A stretch of DNA of 64,000 nt from Limnobaculum zhutongyuii (lineage in GTDB: Bacteria > Pseudomonadota > Gammaproteobacteria > Enterobacterales > Enterobacteriaceae): contig NZ_CP034752.1 in assembly GCF_004295645.1 (NCBI RefSeq), forward strand, positions 930,001 through 994,000. The letters run 5' to 3'. Below are positions 1 to 7,811 of this stretch, one piece after another (within the stretch, counting starts at the first letter, position 1; each line of letters begins with the position of its first letter). A program made the position numbers and the translations under genes. Under the pieces are notes generated by a model. That model was not told the origin of the DNA. It saw only the letters and a program-made list of their open reading frames with translations, and ran no database searches.

Positions 1-154
1 GCGGTACGCCAATCGCCGGATAAGTTATAAGACCAGAACTGCCTGTTATCAGACGATCTAAAACCTCATCAGCGTGTTGCCGGCTGTATTGAAGGGCAAA
101 ACGATATATGCGTTCCAGATCGTCCCGAGCTTTCAGGGTCCAGTAAATTTCCAT
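1..154 (-). CDS. ParE/RelE-family toxin, partial (3' end outside window)
   Basis: The minus strand has an ATG at 154-152 followed by an open frame running off the left edge (about 51 codons). It begins MEIYWTLKARDDLERIYRFA and continues with QYSRQHADEVLDRLI. This is the N-terminal pattern of RelE/ParE-superfamily plasmid-stabilisation toxins: a first beta strand, a KA-DL-IY-A helix, then an ADxxLDRL helix. The ATG follows the antitoxin stop codon directly (TAG at 157-155), an arrangement typical of co-translated type II toxin-antitoxin pairs. ParE toxins poison DNA gyrase and RelE toxins cleave mRNA; the visible part does not decide between them. The C-terminus cannot be judged, so whether the toxin is intact is unknown. 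Confidence 0.75.
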   Translation of the reverse strand, partial: MEIYWTLKARDDLERIYRFALQYSRQHADEVLDRLITGSSGLITYPAIGVP

Positions 155-406
155 CTAGCAGGATTTCTTTAGACGGTTAGTAAAATCAATCATATCTGAA
201 TGACTAACCACACGACCGGCATCTACATCAGCCAGGCCTGCCAGCACGCTTTGATGCCGCCGCTCTCTTTCTGCCAACATGGAGAGCAATGCCTCTTTTA
301 TAATCCAGCTTTTGGAACGATCCAATTCTATCGCCAGCTTCTCAACAGCATGTGCCAGCTCAATGGGAATTTGAGCGCTGATAGTCTGTTTAGTATGAGA
401 ACTCAT
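155..406 (-). CDS. ParD/CopG-like ribbon-helix-helix antitoxin
   Basis: This 83-residue protein starts MSSHTKQTISAQIPIELAHA. It has a beta strand (TISAQIPIELA) and two helices (HAVEKLAIELDRSKSWIIKEAL), the ribbon-helix-helix DNA-binding fold of CopG/ParD antitoxins. The tail (about residues 50-83) is charged and would wrap the toxin. I chose the ATG at 406 over the upstream in-frame start at 430 because GAGGT lies at a good distance before it. The toxin ATG follows the stop with no gap. Such antitoxins neutralise the toxin and repress their own operon. Direct repeats lie just upstream and could be the operator. The pair probably belongs to accessory DNA, since lysA is the usual neighbour of galR in E. 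coli. Confidence 0.8.
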   Translation of the reverse strand: MSSHTKQTISAQIPIELAHAVEKLAIELDRSKSWIIKEALLSMLAERERRHQSVLAGLADVDAGRVVSHSDMIDFTNRLKKSC

Positions 407-420
407 AAGAATTACCTCGT

Positions 421-438
421 TTAATAACATTTAATAAC
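421..438. repeat. Tandem direct repeat upstream of the antitoxin
   Basis: TTAATAAC occurs twice, ten bases apart (421-428 and 431-438), just upstream of the antitoxin start. RHH antitoxins bind short direct or inverted repeats in their own promoters, so this is a candidate autoregulatory operator. The region is AT-rich, so chance is not excluded. Confidence 0.3.
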
Positions 439-798
439 TCCTATTAATTTTAACATGGTAATACTCATAAAAACATCACACTCTATTTTGCTGGCACTAT
501 CTTTGGTCAGAAGTCAGCGTTGCCTTGACCATATAAGCAAACATACTTATTGGAACTGAATGACATTATGGGATGAATAAAATAAGAGGAAAGTGCAGGA
601 ATAAAAATCAGGAAGGCGGATCGAAATTTTTAGCTATGTGGTTAATCATTTGATGGTTTGAGTAAGCTTGGGAGCGCAGTAAAAAGGCTGGTGTGTAGGT
701 TTTTGTCACTGTTCAATTTCAAATAGTCGCTAATCAAAACCAGATGGCTTTTATTGAGCAAAACTAACTCGGGTTAAAACGCTCTTTCACCATAATGG
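439..798. other. Intergenic stretch with no recognised gene
   Basis: About 360 bases lie between the antitoxin promoter and the end of galR. I see no credible ORF, RNA gene, terminator or long repeat. It may be the scar of the accessory insertion next to galR. Confidence 0.5.
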
Positions 799-1800
799 TT
801 ACAACAATTGTGCAACTGAGTGTCTTTTTACCAATGTAGGGTGGAATAGATTTGTAACATCCGCCAGGGTTTTCCTTTGTGTCAATGCCAGTGCCAGTTC
901 CGCCGCCTGTTTTGCCATCGAAACCACCGGATAACGAATGGTGGTTAACCCCGGGCGCAGGTAGTGGGCAATGAGTACATCATCAAAACCAATCAGTGAT
1001 ATTTGTTCAGGTACCTGAATATTATTATCGCTAAGTACCGAGAGGGCGCCCGCCGCCATGGTGTCGTTATAGCAGACGACTGCGCTGAGCTGTTGGTTTC
1101 TTTCCAACAGCTCTATCAGCGCTTTCTCGCCGCCGCTTTCGTCCGGCGAGGCGTAGGCAATGCGTTTAGTATTTATCGTGATTTGGTGTTCCGTCAGGGC
1201 ATCCAGATAGCCCTGAAGGCGATCTTCCGCATCGGATATCTTATGGTCAGAACAGATAATGCCAATATTACGATGCCCCTGTTGAATCAGATATTGCGTA
1301 GCAAGGTGAGATCCGTAGCGATCGTCCAGAGCAATACAGCGGGATTCCAGTCCAGGAAGAATACGATTAATAAGTACCATCCCGGGAATATGGTTCATTA
1401 ATCCCCGTAACTCTTCGTCATGCATAGCTTTGGCATGAACCACTAATGCGGCGCACTGATGGCGGATAAGCTGTTCAATGGCCTGACGCTCTTTATGCTC
1501 ATCATGATAGCCATTACCAATCAGCAAAAAGTTACCGCTGTCGCTGGCGACTTGTTCTGTGGCTTTTACCATAATGCCAAAGAAGGGATCGGAAACGTCG
1601 GAAACGATCAGACCAATGGTACCTGTCGTTTGGCGAGCCAGCGCTCTGGCATTGGCATTGGGGTGGTACTGCAGCTGCTCCATGGCGCTGAGTACCGATT
1701 CACGAGTAGCCCCCCGGGCTTTTGGCGAGTTATTAATGACGCGGGAGACCGTGGCAACGGAAACGCCTGCCAGTTTTGCTACGTCTTTAATTGTCGCCAT
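799..1800 (-). CDS. galR: Galactose operon repressor GalR (LacI family)
   Basis: This 333-residue LacI/GalR-family repressor is very close to E. coli GalR. Residues 1-20 (MATIKDVAKLAGVSVATVSR) form the helix-turn-helix and are followed by the NNSPKARGATRE hinge-side helix. The periplasmic-binding-like effector domain fills the rest (IGLIVSDVSDPFFG, ISLIGFDDVL, and the C-terminal TTIRYP segment). It binds galactose and represses gal transport and metabolism genes. The ATG at 1800 is preferred over an in-frame upstream start at 1887 because the HTH begins there, as in the family. A GalR-like operator lies about 30 bases upstream, which suggests autoregulation. In E. coli the neighbours are lysA and the omrA/aas side; here lysA is absent on the left. 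Confidence 0.95.
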   Translation of the reverse strand: MATIKDVAKLAGVSVATVSRVINNSPKARGATRESVLSAMEQLQYHPNANARALARQTTGTIGLIVSDVSDPFFGIMVKATEQVASDSGNFLLIGNGYHDEHKERQAIEQLIRHQCAALVVHAKAMHDEELRGLMNHIPGMVLINRILPGLESRCIALDDRYGSHLATQYLIQQGHRNIGIICSDHKISDAEDRLQGYLDALTEHQITINTKRIAYASPDESGGEKALIELLERNQQLSAVVCYNDTMAAGALSVLSDNNIQVPEQISLIGFDDVLIAHYLRPGLTTIRYPVVSMAKQAAELALALTQRKTLADVTNLFHPTLVKRHSVAQLL

Positions 1801-1826
1801 AATTTGCCTCGTCAGCCGGAATAAAA

Positions 1827-1838
1827 GAAAACGTTTAC
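1827..1838 (-). promoter_or_regulatory. Candidate GalR operator upstream of galR
   Basis: On the minus strand this reads GTAAACGTTTTC, centred on CG with near-dyad symmetry (AAACGTTT at 1829-1836). It resembles the GTGNAANCGNTTNCAC operator of the GalR/GalS family and lies 27-38 bases upstream of the galR ATG, which fits autoregulation. The outer half-site bases are imperfect. Confidence 0.45.
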
Positions 1839-1990
1839 ATCGTGAAGTCTCACGGAAAACAGGGGTATTAGCAATATGGAAAGTCACAAAATTGACGAAA
1901 ATACAAAAATTACATGCTTCGTTACACTTTGTGCACCTATGTAGCCTTTTCTGGCTGGATGTCTGCTATACCATGGACTAGATTTGAGAT

Positions 1991-2080
1991 CCCAGAGGTA
2001 TTTATTGGTGAATCTCTGGCGGCAACGTCAGAACCATTTACTGGATTACACCGACCTACGCGGATGCGTAGGTTTTTTTT
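1991..2080 (+). ncRNA. omrA: OmrA/OmrB small regulatory RNA
   Basis: The 5' end, CCCAGAGGTATTTATTGGTG, matches the conserved first 20 or so bases of OmrA/OmrB, the seed that pairs with ompT, cirA, csgD and other outer-membrane or curli mRNAs. The 3' end is a strong intrinsic terminator: ACCTACGC-GGAT-GCGTAGGT (2054-2073) followed by a run of T, nearly identical to the E. coli OmrA 3' hairpin. Position between galR and aas is also as in E. coli. A TAGATT -10-like element lies at 1979-1984. OmpR activates these RNAs in E. coli. Only one copy is seen, whereas E. coli has omrA and omrB in tandem. The middle part diverges freely, so naming it A rather than B is arbitrary. Confidence 0.92.
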
Positions 2081-2210
2081 TACTTCAGGATATTATTGCT
2101 GGTTTTTTATTCGATTAAACGATTAATCGCGAACAGCAATAAAAATAGATTGTCTTAACCTGGAAATGGAGGTATCAACGCATATCGCGTTGTCCGATAG
2201 GGAGATAGTA

Positions 2211-4367
2211 ATGGTTTTACGGATTTTAAGAGCGTTATGTCGCTTATGTTTTCGCGTACGTGTTTATGGCGATACAGATTGCTTTAAACAGGAACGCATA
2301 CTGATAACCCCAAACCATCTCTCCTTTATTGATGGCATTCTACTGGCGTTATTCTTACCGGTTAAACCGGTTTTTGCTGTGTATAGCCTGTACACCGAGC
2401 GCTGGTTTATCCGCATCTTAATGCCTTATGTGGATATTGTTCCCCTCGACCCTTCCAAACCGATGTCAATTAAAACCCTGGTGCGACAAATTGAGCACGG
2501 GCGTCCGATCGTTATTTTCCCGGAAGGTCGTATTACGGTTACCGGTTCTTTAATGAAGATTTATGATGGTGCGGCTTTTGTTGCGGCACGTTCTCAGGCG
2601 ACGGTAATTCCTATTTGGCTGGAAGGTCTTGAGTTTAGCTTTCTGAGCCGCTTAAAAGGCGTATTTAAACTGCGTCTGTTTCCACAGGTTAATATTCACG
2701 TTCTGCCCCCAACCCGGGTTCCGATGCCGGATGCGCCGAAGGCGGCTCAGCGTCGTAAATTAGCGGGAGTTTGCCTGCATCAAATTATGATGGATGCCCG
2801 TATGGCAACCCGCCAGCGTATGACATTGTATGAAGCACTGCTGGAAGCTCATACACGCTATGGCATCGGTAAGACCTGTATTGCTGATATCTCAATGAAA
2901 AATGACTCATATCGTACCCTGCTGAAGAAGTCGCTGGGTTTGAGTCGTATTATCAGCAAACTGAGTGAGCCAGGGGAGCATGTAGGATTACTGCTGCCAA
3001 ATACCGTGGTGACTGCGGCAACCATTTTTGGTTGTTCGTTGAGCGGTCGGGTTCCGGCAATGCTGAATTATACTGCGGGTGTTAATGGCCTGGAAAGTGC
3101 GCTAAAAGCCGCGCAAATAAAGACCATTGTGACCTCTCGTCAGTTTCTTGAAAAAGGAAAGCTAACCTATCTGGCAGAGCAAGTGACCGGCGCTAAGTGG
3201 TATTTCCTTGAAGACCTGAAAGATACCGTTACCGGAGAAGATAAATTTTGGGTGCTGAAACACCTGCTATTCCCTCGTATGGCGATGGTGAAACAGAAAC
3301 CTGACGACGCAGCAATTATTCTGTTTACCTCCGGTTCAGAAGGCAACCCGAAAGGGGTGGTCCATTCCCATGACAGCCTGTTAGCGAACGTTGAACAAAT
3401 TCGTACTGTGGCTGACTTTACTGCGCAGGATAAGTTTATGTCTGCCTTGCCGCTGTTTCATGCCTTTGGCCTGACGGCAGGGTTATTGACACCATTAATG
3501 ACCGGTAGTCGAATCTTTCTTTATCCCAGCCCGCTCCATTATCGGGTAGTGCCTGAGTTGGTGTATGACCAAAACTGTAATGTGATGTTTGGTACCCCAA
3601 CGTTCCTGAATAACTATGCTCGCTTTGCTCATCCTTATGACTTTGCCAGACTGCGCTATGTGGTGGCGGGTGCAGAGAAGCTGTCCACAGCTACGCGTGA
3701 GCTGTGGCAGGAGAAATTTGGTATCCGTATTCTGGAAGGTTATGGGGTAACGGAGTGCGCACCCGTAGTGGCAATTAACGTGCCAATGGCGGCTAAATCC
3801 CATACTGTCGGTAAGTTACTGCCGGGTATCCATTCGCGGCTGATTACCGTACCGGGTATTGAAGAGGGCGGCCGTTTACAGGTTATGGGCCCCAATATCA
3901 TGAAGGGCTATCTGCGAGTAGAAAATCCGGGAGTGCTGGAGACACCAACGGCAGAAAACGCTCAGGGCGAAATGGAAGCTGGCTGGTACGACACTGGTGA
4001 TATCGTCTCATTTGATAATGATGGTTTCTGTACCATTAAAGGTCGGGTGAAGCGCTTTGCTAAAGTGGCCGGTGAGATGGTTTCACTGGAAAGCGTTGAA
4101 GCGATTGCCAAGAAAGTGGCGCCGGATGCAGAGCATGCGGCAACGGTGCGTAGCGATGCCTCAAAAGGCGAATCTATCGTTCTGTTTACTACCACTGCGG
4201 ATTTAGCCCGTGATGCCCTAAACCGTGCGGCTCAGGAACTGGGTTTACCTGCGTTGGCGGTACCGCGCGATATTCGTGTACTTAAATCTCTTCCTCTGCT
4301 GGGCAGCGGTAAGCCAGATTTTGTTTCCCTGCGTAAACTGGCTGAAGAGGCCGTGGAGCCATTATGA
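2211..4367 (+). CDS. aas: 2-acylglycerophosphoethanolamine acyltransferase / acyl-ACP synthetase Aas
   Basis: This 718-residue bifunctional inner-membrane enzyme re-acylates lysophosphatidylethanolamine using acyl-ACP that it makes itself. The N-terminal PlsC-type acyltransferase shows the catalytic H36-x4-D41 motif (NHLSFID) and a later FPEGRI block. The C-terminal two-thirds is an AMP-binding acyl-activating domain with ILFTSGSEGNPKGVVHSH, a GYGVTECAP segment and a WYDTGDI motif. Length matches E. coli Aas (719). The ATG at 2211 has a GGAG ribosome-binding site (AGGGAGATAGTA) and starts the conserved N-terminus; an in-frame ATG at 2166 would add 15 unrelated residues. It overlaps lplT by 4 bases (ATGA), so transport and re-acylation are translationally coupled. 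Confidence 0.95.
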   Translation: MVLRILRALCRLCFRVRVYGDTDCFKQERILITPNHLSFIDGILLALFLPVKPVFAVYSLYTERWFIRILMPYVDIVPLDPSKPMSIKTLVRQIEHGRPIVIFPEGRITVTGSLMKIYDGAAFVAARSQATVIPIWLEGLEFSFLSRLKGVFKLRLFPQVNIHVLPPTRVPMPDAPKAAQRRKLAGVCLHQIMMDARMATRQRMTLYEALLEAHTRYGIGKTCIADISMKNDSYRTLLKKSLGLSRIISKLSEPGEHVGLLLPNTVVTAATIFGCSLSGRVPAMLNYTAGVNGLESALKAAQIKTIVTSRQFLEKGKLTYLAEQVTGAKWYFLEDLKDTVTGEDKFWVLKHLLFPRMAMVKQKPDDAAIILFTSGSEGNPKGVVHSHDSLLANVEQIRTVADFTAQDKFMSALPLFHAFGLTAGLLTPLMTGSRIFLYPSPLHYRVVPELVYDQNCNVMFGTPTFLNNYARFAHPYDFARLRYVVAGAEKLSTATRELWQEKFGIRILEGYGVTECAPVVAINVPMAAKSHTVGKLLPGIHSRLITVPGIEEGGRLQVMGPNIMKGYLRVENPGVLETPTAENAQGEMEAGWYDTGDIVSFDNDGFCTIKGRVKRFAKVAGEMVSLESVEAIAKKVAPDAEHAATVRSDASKGESIVLFTTTADLARDALNRAAQELGLPALAVPRDIRVLKSLPLLGSGKPDFVSLRKLAEEAVEPL

Positions 4368-5566
4368 CCACCATTGATGTGACGCCAAAACCATTGCTGA
4401 ATCGCGCAATGGTGGCGGTCACCAGCGCACAGTTTTTATCCGCTTTCGGCGATAGTGCGCTATTTTTTGCTACTTTGGGCGTTCTGATTCAGAAAGCTTA
4501 TCCACTCTGGAGTCATTCCACGTTGCAAATGCTGTTTATTGTGGCTTATGTGGTGCTGGCTCCGTTTGTCGGACAGATTGCCGATAGCTTCTCCAAAGGG
4601 CGAGTGATGATGGTAGCCAACGGTATCAAGCTGTTGGGCGCGGCCATCATTATTGGCGGTTTGGATCCATTTTTTGGTTATACCCTGGTAGGAATAGGCG
4701 CAACGGCCTATTCTCCGGCGAAGTACGGCATTCTTGGCGAAATTACCCATGGCGATCAGTTAGTGAAAGCCAATGGTTTGATTGAGTCTTCAACGCTGGC
4801 AGCAATTCTGGTGGGATCTTTAGCCGGAGGCTGGCTGGTGGATATTAGCCCTTATCTGGCTCTGGCGGTGTGTTGCGGAGTTTATGCCGGTGCCGTGGTG
4901 GCAAACTGTTTTATTCCTCGTTTGCAGGCTGCTCGTCCGGGGATGCGCTGGAATTTGAAAGAGATGGTCGTTCGTTTTGCCGACTCGGCGAAGATATTGT
5001 GGAACGATCAGGGTACCCGTATGTCTCTGGTTGGCACCAGCCTGTTTTGGGGGGCGGGTATTACTCTGCGCTTCCTGCTGATTCTGTGGGTACCTATTGC
5101 TTTACATATTGAAGGACTGCTGACGCCAACGCTACTCAATGCCATGGTGGCGGTTGGTATCGTGATTGGCGCTGCTGCTGCCGCAAAATGGATTACGCTG
5201 GATACGGTAAATCGCTGTATTCCCGCCGGGGTTCTGCTGGGCGTTGGAGTGGTGGTTTTTGTATTGCAGGGCAGTCTGCCACTCTCTTATGCCATTCTGA
5301 TGGTGATTGGTATTTTCGGCGGGTTCTTTATTGTACCGCTGAATACGTTGTTGCAGCATCGGGGAAAACAGACGGTTGGTGCAGGTAATGCAGTTGCGGT
5401 GCAAAACTTCGGTGAAAACACAGCGATGTTGCTGATGCTGGGGCTCTATACACTGGCGGTTAAAGTGGATATGCCGGTGGTCGCCATTGGTTGTGTGTTT
5501 GGTGGACTGATGGTGGTATCTATTGGCGGGTTGTGGTTGGTACAACTGAGACGTCAGAGAGGCTGA
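4364..5566 (+). CDS. lplT: Lysophospholipid transporter LplT
   Basis: This 400-residue major facilitator superfamily protein has about 12 hydrophobic segments. It flips lysophospholipids (2-acyl-glycerophosphoethanolamine) from the outer to the inner leaflet so that Aas can re-acylate them. The N-terminus (ALFFATLGVLIQKAYPLW) and the GDSALFF and GQIADSFSKGRVM signatures fit LplT; the loop between helices 2 and 3 carries the MFS-like charged motif. Length matches E. coli (397). The start ATG overlaps the aas stop. A perfect hairpin follows the stop codon and separates it from the convergent fimbrial operon. Confidence 0.95.
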   Translation: MTTIDVTPKPLLNRAMVAVTSAQFLSAFGDSALFFATLGVLIQKAYPLWSHSTLQMLFIVAYVVLAPFVGQIADSFSKGRVMMVANGIKLLGAAIIIGGLDPFFGYTLVGIGATAYSPAKYGILGEITHGDQLVKANGLIESSTLAAILVGSLAGGWLVDISPYLALAVCCGVYAGAVVANCFIPRLQAARPGMRWNLKEMVVRFADSAKILWNDQGTRMSLVGTSLFWGAGITLRFLLILWVPIALHIEGLLTPTLLNAMVAVGIVIGAAAAAKWITLDTVNRCIPAGVLLGVGVVVFVLQGSLPLSYAILMVIGIFGGFFIVPLNTLLQHRGKQTVGAGNAVAVQNFGENTAMLLMLGLYTLAVKVDMPVVAIGCVFGGLMVVSIGGLWLVQLRRQRG

Positions 5567-5576
5567 TTCATCTAAA

Positions 5577-5609
5577 CTTCTGCCGCGTGATTTAAACTCG
5601 CGGCAGAAG
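5577..5609. terminator. Convergent hairpin between lplT and the fimbrial operon
   Basis: An 11-bp perfect stem (CTTCTGCCGCG / CGCGGCAGAAG) with an 11-base loop lies between two converging transcription units. U-tracts are weak on either side, so it may act with Rho or as a transcript-end stabiliser. Confidence 0.6.
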
Positions 5610-5655
5610 ACTTTCCATTCGATAAACGTCTTTTAATTTCAATATAACAAGCTTG

Positions 5656-6435
5656 TTAGCGCTCTACGGTATTGACCGTTACTGTCTGACTACCCGCCTG
5701 ATTAAATCCGTTATCATCAATTAGCTGAAACTGTAAGTTTACCGTGCCGGATACATTGCGCATTGCGGGGTGCTTAAATTCATATTCTGCCCGTTCAAAG
5801 GGTGGCGTCATCATATCCAGCTTTTGTTCGCTGGCATATTGCTTGCCCGAGATGTCTAACTTGAGAGAAGCAAAAGAGGCAAAGTAGGGGGTTGGGTTGG
5901 TGCAGCGAACAACCAGCATGTCTCCACGACGAAACAGTGAAAATTGCATGTTCTCCGCCCAGTTTTGTGGCTTTTCTTTCAGGCTTTTTGGCCGGTAGAA
6001 AATCTTCATCTGAGTATTCATCGTCATTTTCACTTTAGATGAAGGGGATGAACGCTCAGACTTTGTTGGGGGAACCTCATACAGATTGAGCCAGAACACG
6101 GACTCACGATCTTTTGGCAGCGGGCGCTGATTATAAATAATGCGCAGTCCCTGCATGGTATTTGGCTGCATGCGAAATACAGCAGGCAAAGCAATATATG
6201 GCGCATCGGCTTTTTCCGGGGTTCCATCGATTGCCCCGTTATCAATCCACGTTTGTACCATCACAGGATAGGGATTGGTATTGGCCAGCATCAGGCTTTG
6301 TTCTGTGGTACCTTCCTGGTAAATAATGCGCGTTGATGCCGGCATAATCCCTGCGTTAGCCGGTGCCAACCCAGAGATGAACCCCATACAGAGCAGCAGT
6401 GTCAGGCCATATCTCTTCATTCTCTTTACCATCAT
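5656..6435 (-). CDS. Periplasmic fimbrial chaperone (PapD/FimC family), second copy
   Basis: Periplasmic chaperone of about 259 residues. A signal peptide (KRYGLTLLLCMGFISGLAPANA) precedes an Ig-like domain that has the conserved subunit-anchoring Arg (STRIIYQEG), the FRMQP edge strand, the PLPKDRESVFWLNLYEVPP signature and the anchoring Lys in MKIFYRP. The second domain begins around WAENMQFSLF. It caps pilins by donor-strand complementation and delivers them to the usher. It is the last gene of the operon, 1 base after the adhesin-like gene. Two adjacent ATGs (6435, 6432) and a third at 6420 are possible starts; none has a strong Shine-Dalgarno, so translational coupling is likely. This chaperone is intact, unlike the first one at 10445-11186. 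Confidence 0.88.
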   Translation of the reverse strand: MMVKRMKRYGLTLLLCMGFISGLAPANAGIMPASTRIIYQEGTTEQSLMLANTNPYPVMVQTWIDNGAIDGTPEKADAPYIALPAVFRMQPNTMQGLRIIYNQRPLPKDRESVFWLNLYEVPPTKSERSSPSSKVKMTMNTQMKIFYRPKSLKEKPQNWAENMQFSLFRRGDMLVVRCTNPTPYFASFASLKLDISGKQYASEQKLDMMTPPFERAEYEFKHPAMRNVSGTVNLQFQLIDDNGFNQAGSQTVTVNTVER

Positions 6436-6436
6436 G

Positions 6437-7785
6437 TTATTGCACTTTAACCAGTACATAGGCGGTGGCGTCTACTTTTCCGGCGGTTGCAGTTTTTCCC
6501 GGTAGTTTTTCCAACGTGGCCTGAAGGGTAGTGGTGTAGTTATTGTAACCGCTGTTGCTACTGCCGCTCCCGCTGGCTCCGGCTAATACCGGATACCATC
6601 CGGCACTGTCACCGCTTGGGCAGCCGGAAGAGGTACAGGCGCTCCAGCCAAGAAAATTCATTCTGACGCCAGTGCTGGCATTTTGCAGTCGAATTCCCAC
6701 TCCGGTAGCTATTGAATTATCAGTACCATAACCGCTGGATAGCAAATAGCTGACTCCTCCACTGTTGTTGACCAAACCTAGCTGTTGAGCCGCGTTATAA
6801 CCTTCCAGAGAGGTTTGTAATCCCATGGCGGTATTGCCCGTGGCGACACCAGAAACCGCAGAGTTACTGCATTCAATGGTAATATTCAGATTGCTTTGTA
6901 CTGTTTCGCCATTATTGAGCTGTGTCGCAGAGATGGTTGGGAAAACGACTAATGGAGTAACGTTTCGGGCAACGCAGGTTGCGGTATAGCTAATGGTTGA
7001 TTGCGGTGCGGTTCCCATACCCATAGCATTCCAACGACCAGTACCCCAGGTGCCAAATTCATCTGCGCTGTCTGTTCCGGGGGTTTGTGCCGCAATTCCT
7101 GGCCCTGAAAATAGAATATAGCCATTAGGCTGAATGCAGGTATAGGTTGACGGCCCGGTAGTTGATGCCATGCCGGTGAGTGGATTGGAGGCTGAATAAC
7201 CGCAATAGTTACTTTTTCCTCTTCCCGGCAGTGTACTGATTTTAATTAACTCAGCGCGTACCGGACTGAGGTCTCTTACCCGAATGTTGATTTTGTCACC
7301 AACAACCTCGTAGTTGGTTAACGGTGCCGATTGCCAGGTGCGACTGAATACAATGCCCGAGTTTAAGTGTGTCAGCTTAATCGCTACATAGGGAATATAG
7401 GTGGCGTAATATCCGGATAGCCATCGTTGATGCCCTGTTCATAATATCCCCCAACCCTATCATCGCCATTGGTGGCAAAAACTTCATAGATATCGTCTTT
7501 ATCCGTCAGGTCACACTGATAGAGCACTTTATTGGGATCAGGGTATTTGGTTGCTGAGGTGAAATTAACCACTGAGCTACCCAAAGGCGTACCAACGGGT
7601 TGCAGATAGTTGTCGGTAATATTCACTTTACCTAAGCCCAGGCCAAGACCACAGCTATCACATCCGGAGTCGATATGGGGGGTGACCCTTCTGCATTGGG
7701 CTTCGGACAGATTTGACCAGAATAGAGCCATTAGCGCGACAGCAAAAAGCGGAGGGCTGGCAAATAGAGAGTGATGATTTTTCAT
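6437..7785 (-). pseudogene. Fimbrial tip adhesin/minor subunit, frameshifted
   Basis: The first frame (7785 down to about 7400) has a signal peptide (MKNHHSLFASPPLFAVALMA) and a Cys-rich N-terminus (QCRRVTPHIDSGCDSCGLGL), then runs into a stop at 7384. The -1 frame is open from before 7417 down to the stop at 6437 and clearly continues the protein: SGYYATYIPYVAIKLTHLN, then DKINIRVRDLSPVRAELIKI, and finally a pilin-like domain (ITIECSNSAVSG, ending AYVLVKVQ). Joining the two gives about 449 residues, a normal two-domain adhesin size. A single lost base near 7400-7417 accounts for it. The place between usher and second chaperone fits a tip adhesin, but the receptor is unknown. Either real decay or a sequencing error is possible; no long homopolymer is present at the junction. 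Confidence 0.75.
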
Positions 7786-7811
7786 AGTGGTTATTACTCT
7801 ATTCAATTCTG

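Noticed and set aside
1914..2126. A 70-codon plus-strand ORF between galR and aas
   Set aside because: It runs through the OmrA promoter, RNA and terminator.
5132..5545. Long antisense ORFs inside lplT, glnD, dapD, mutH and others
   Set aside because: They mirror codon structure of well-supported genes, lack ribosome-binding sites and have low-complexity composition (for example His/Asn/Gln-rich).
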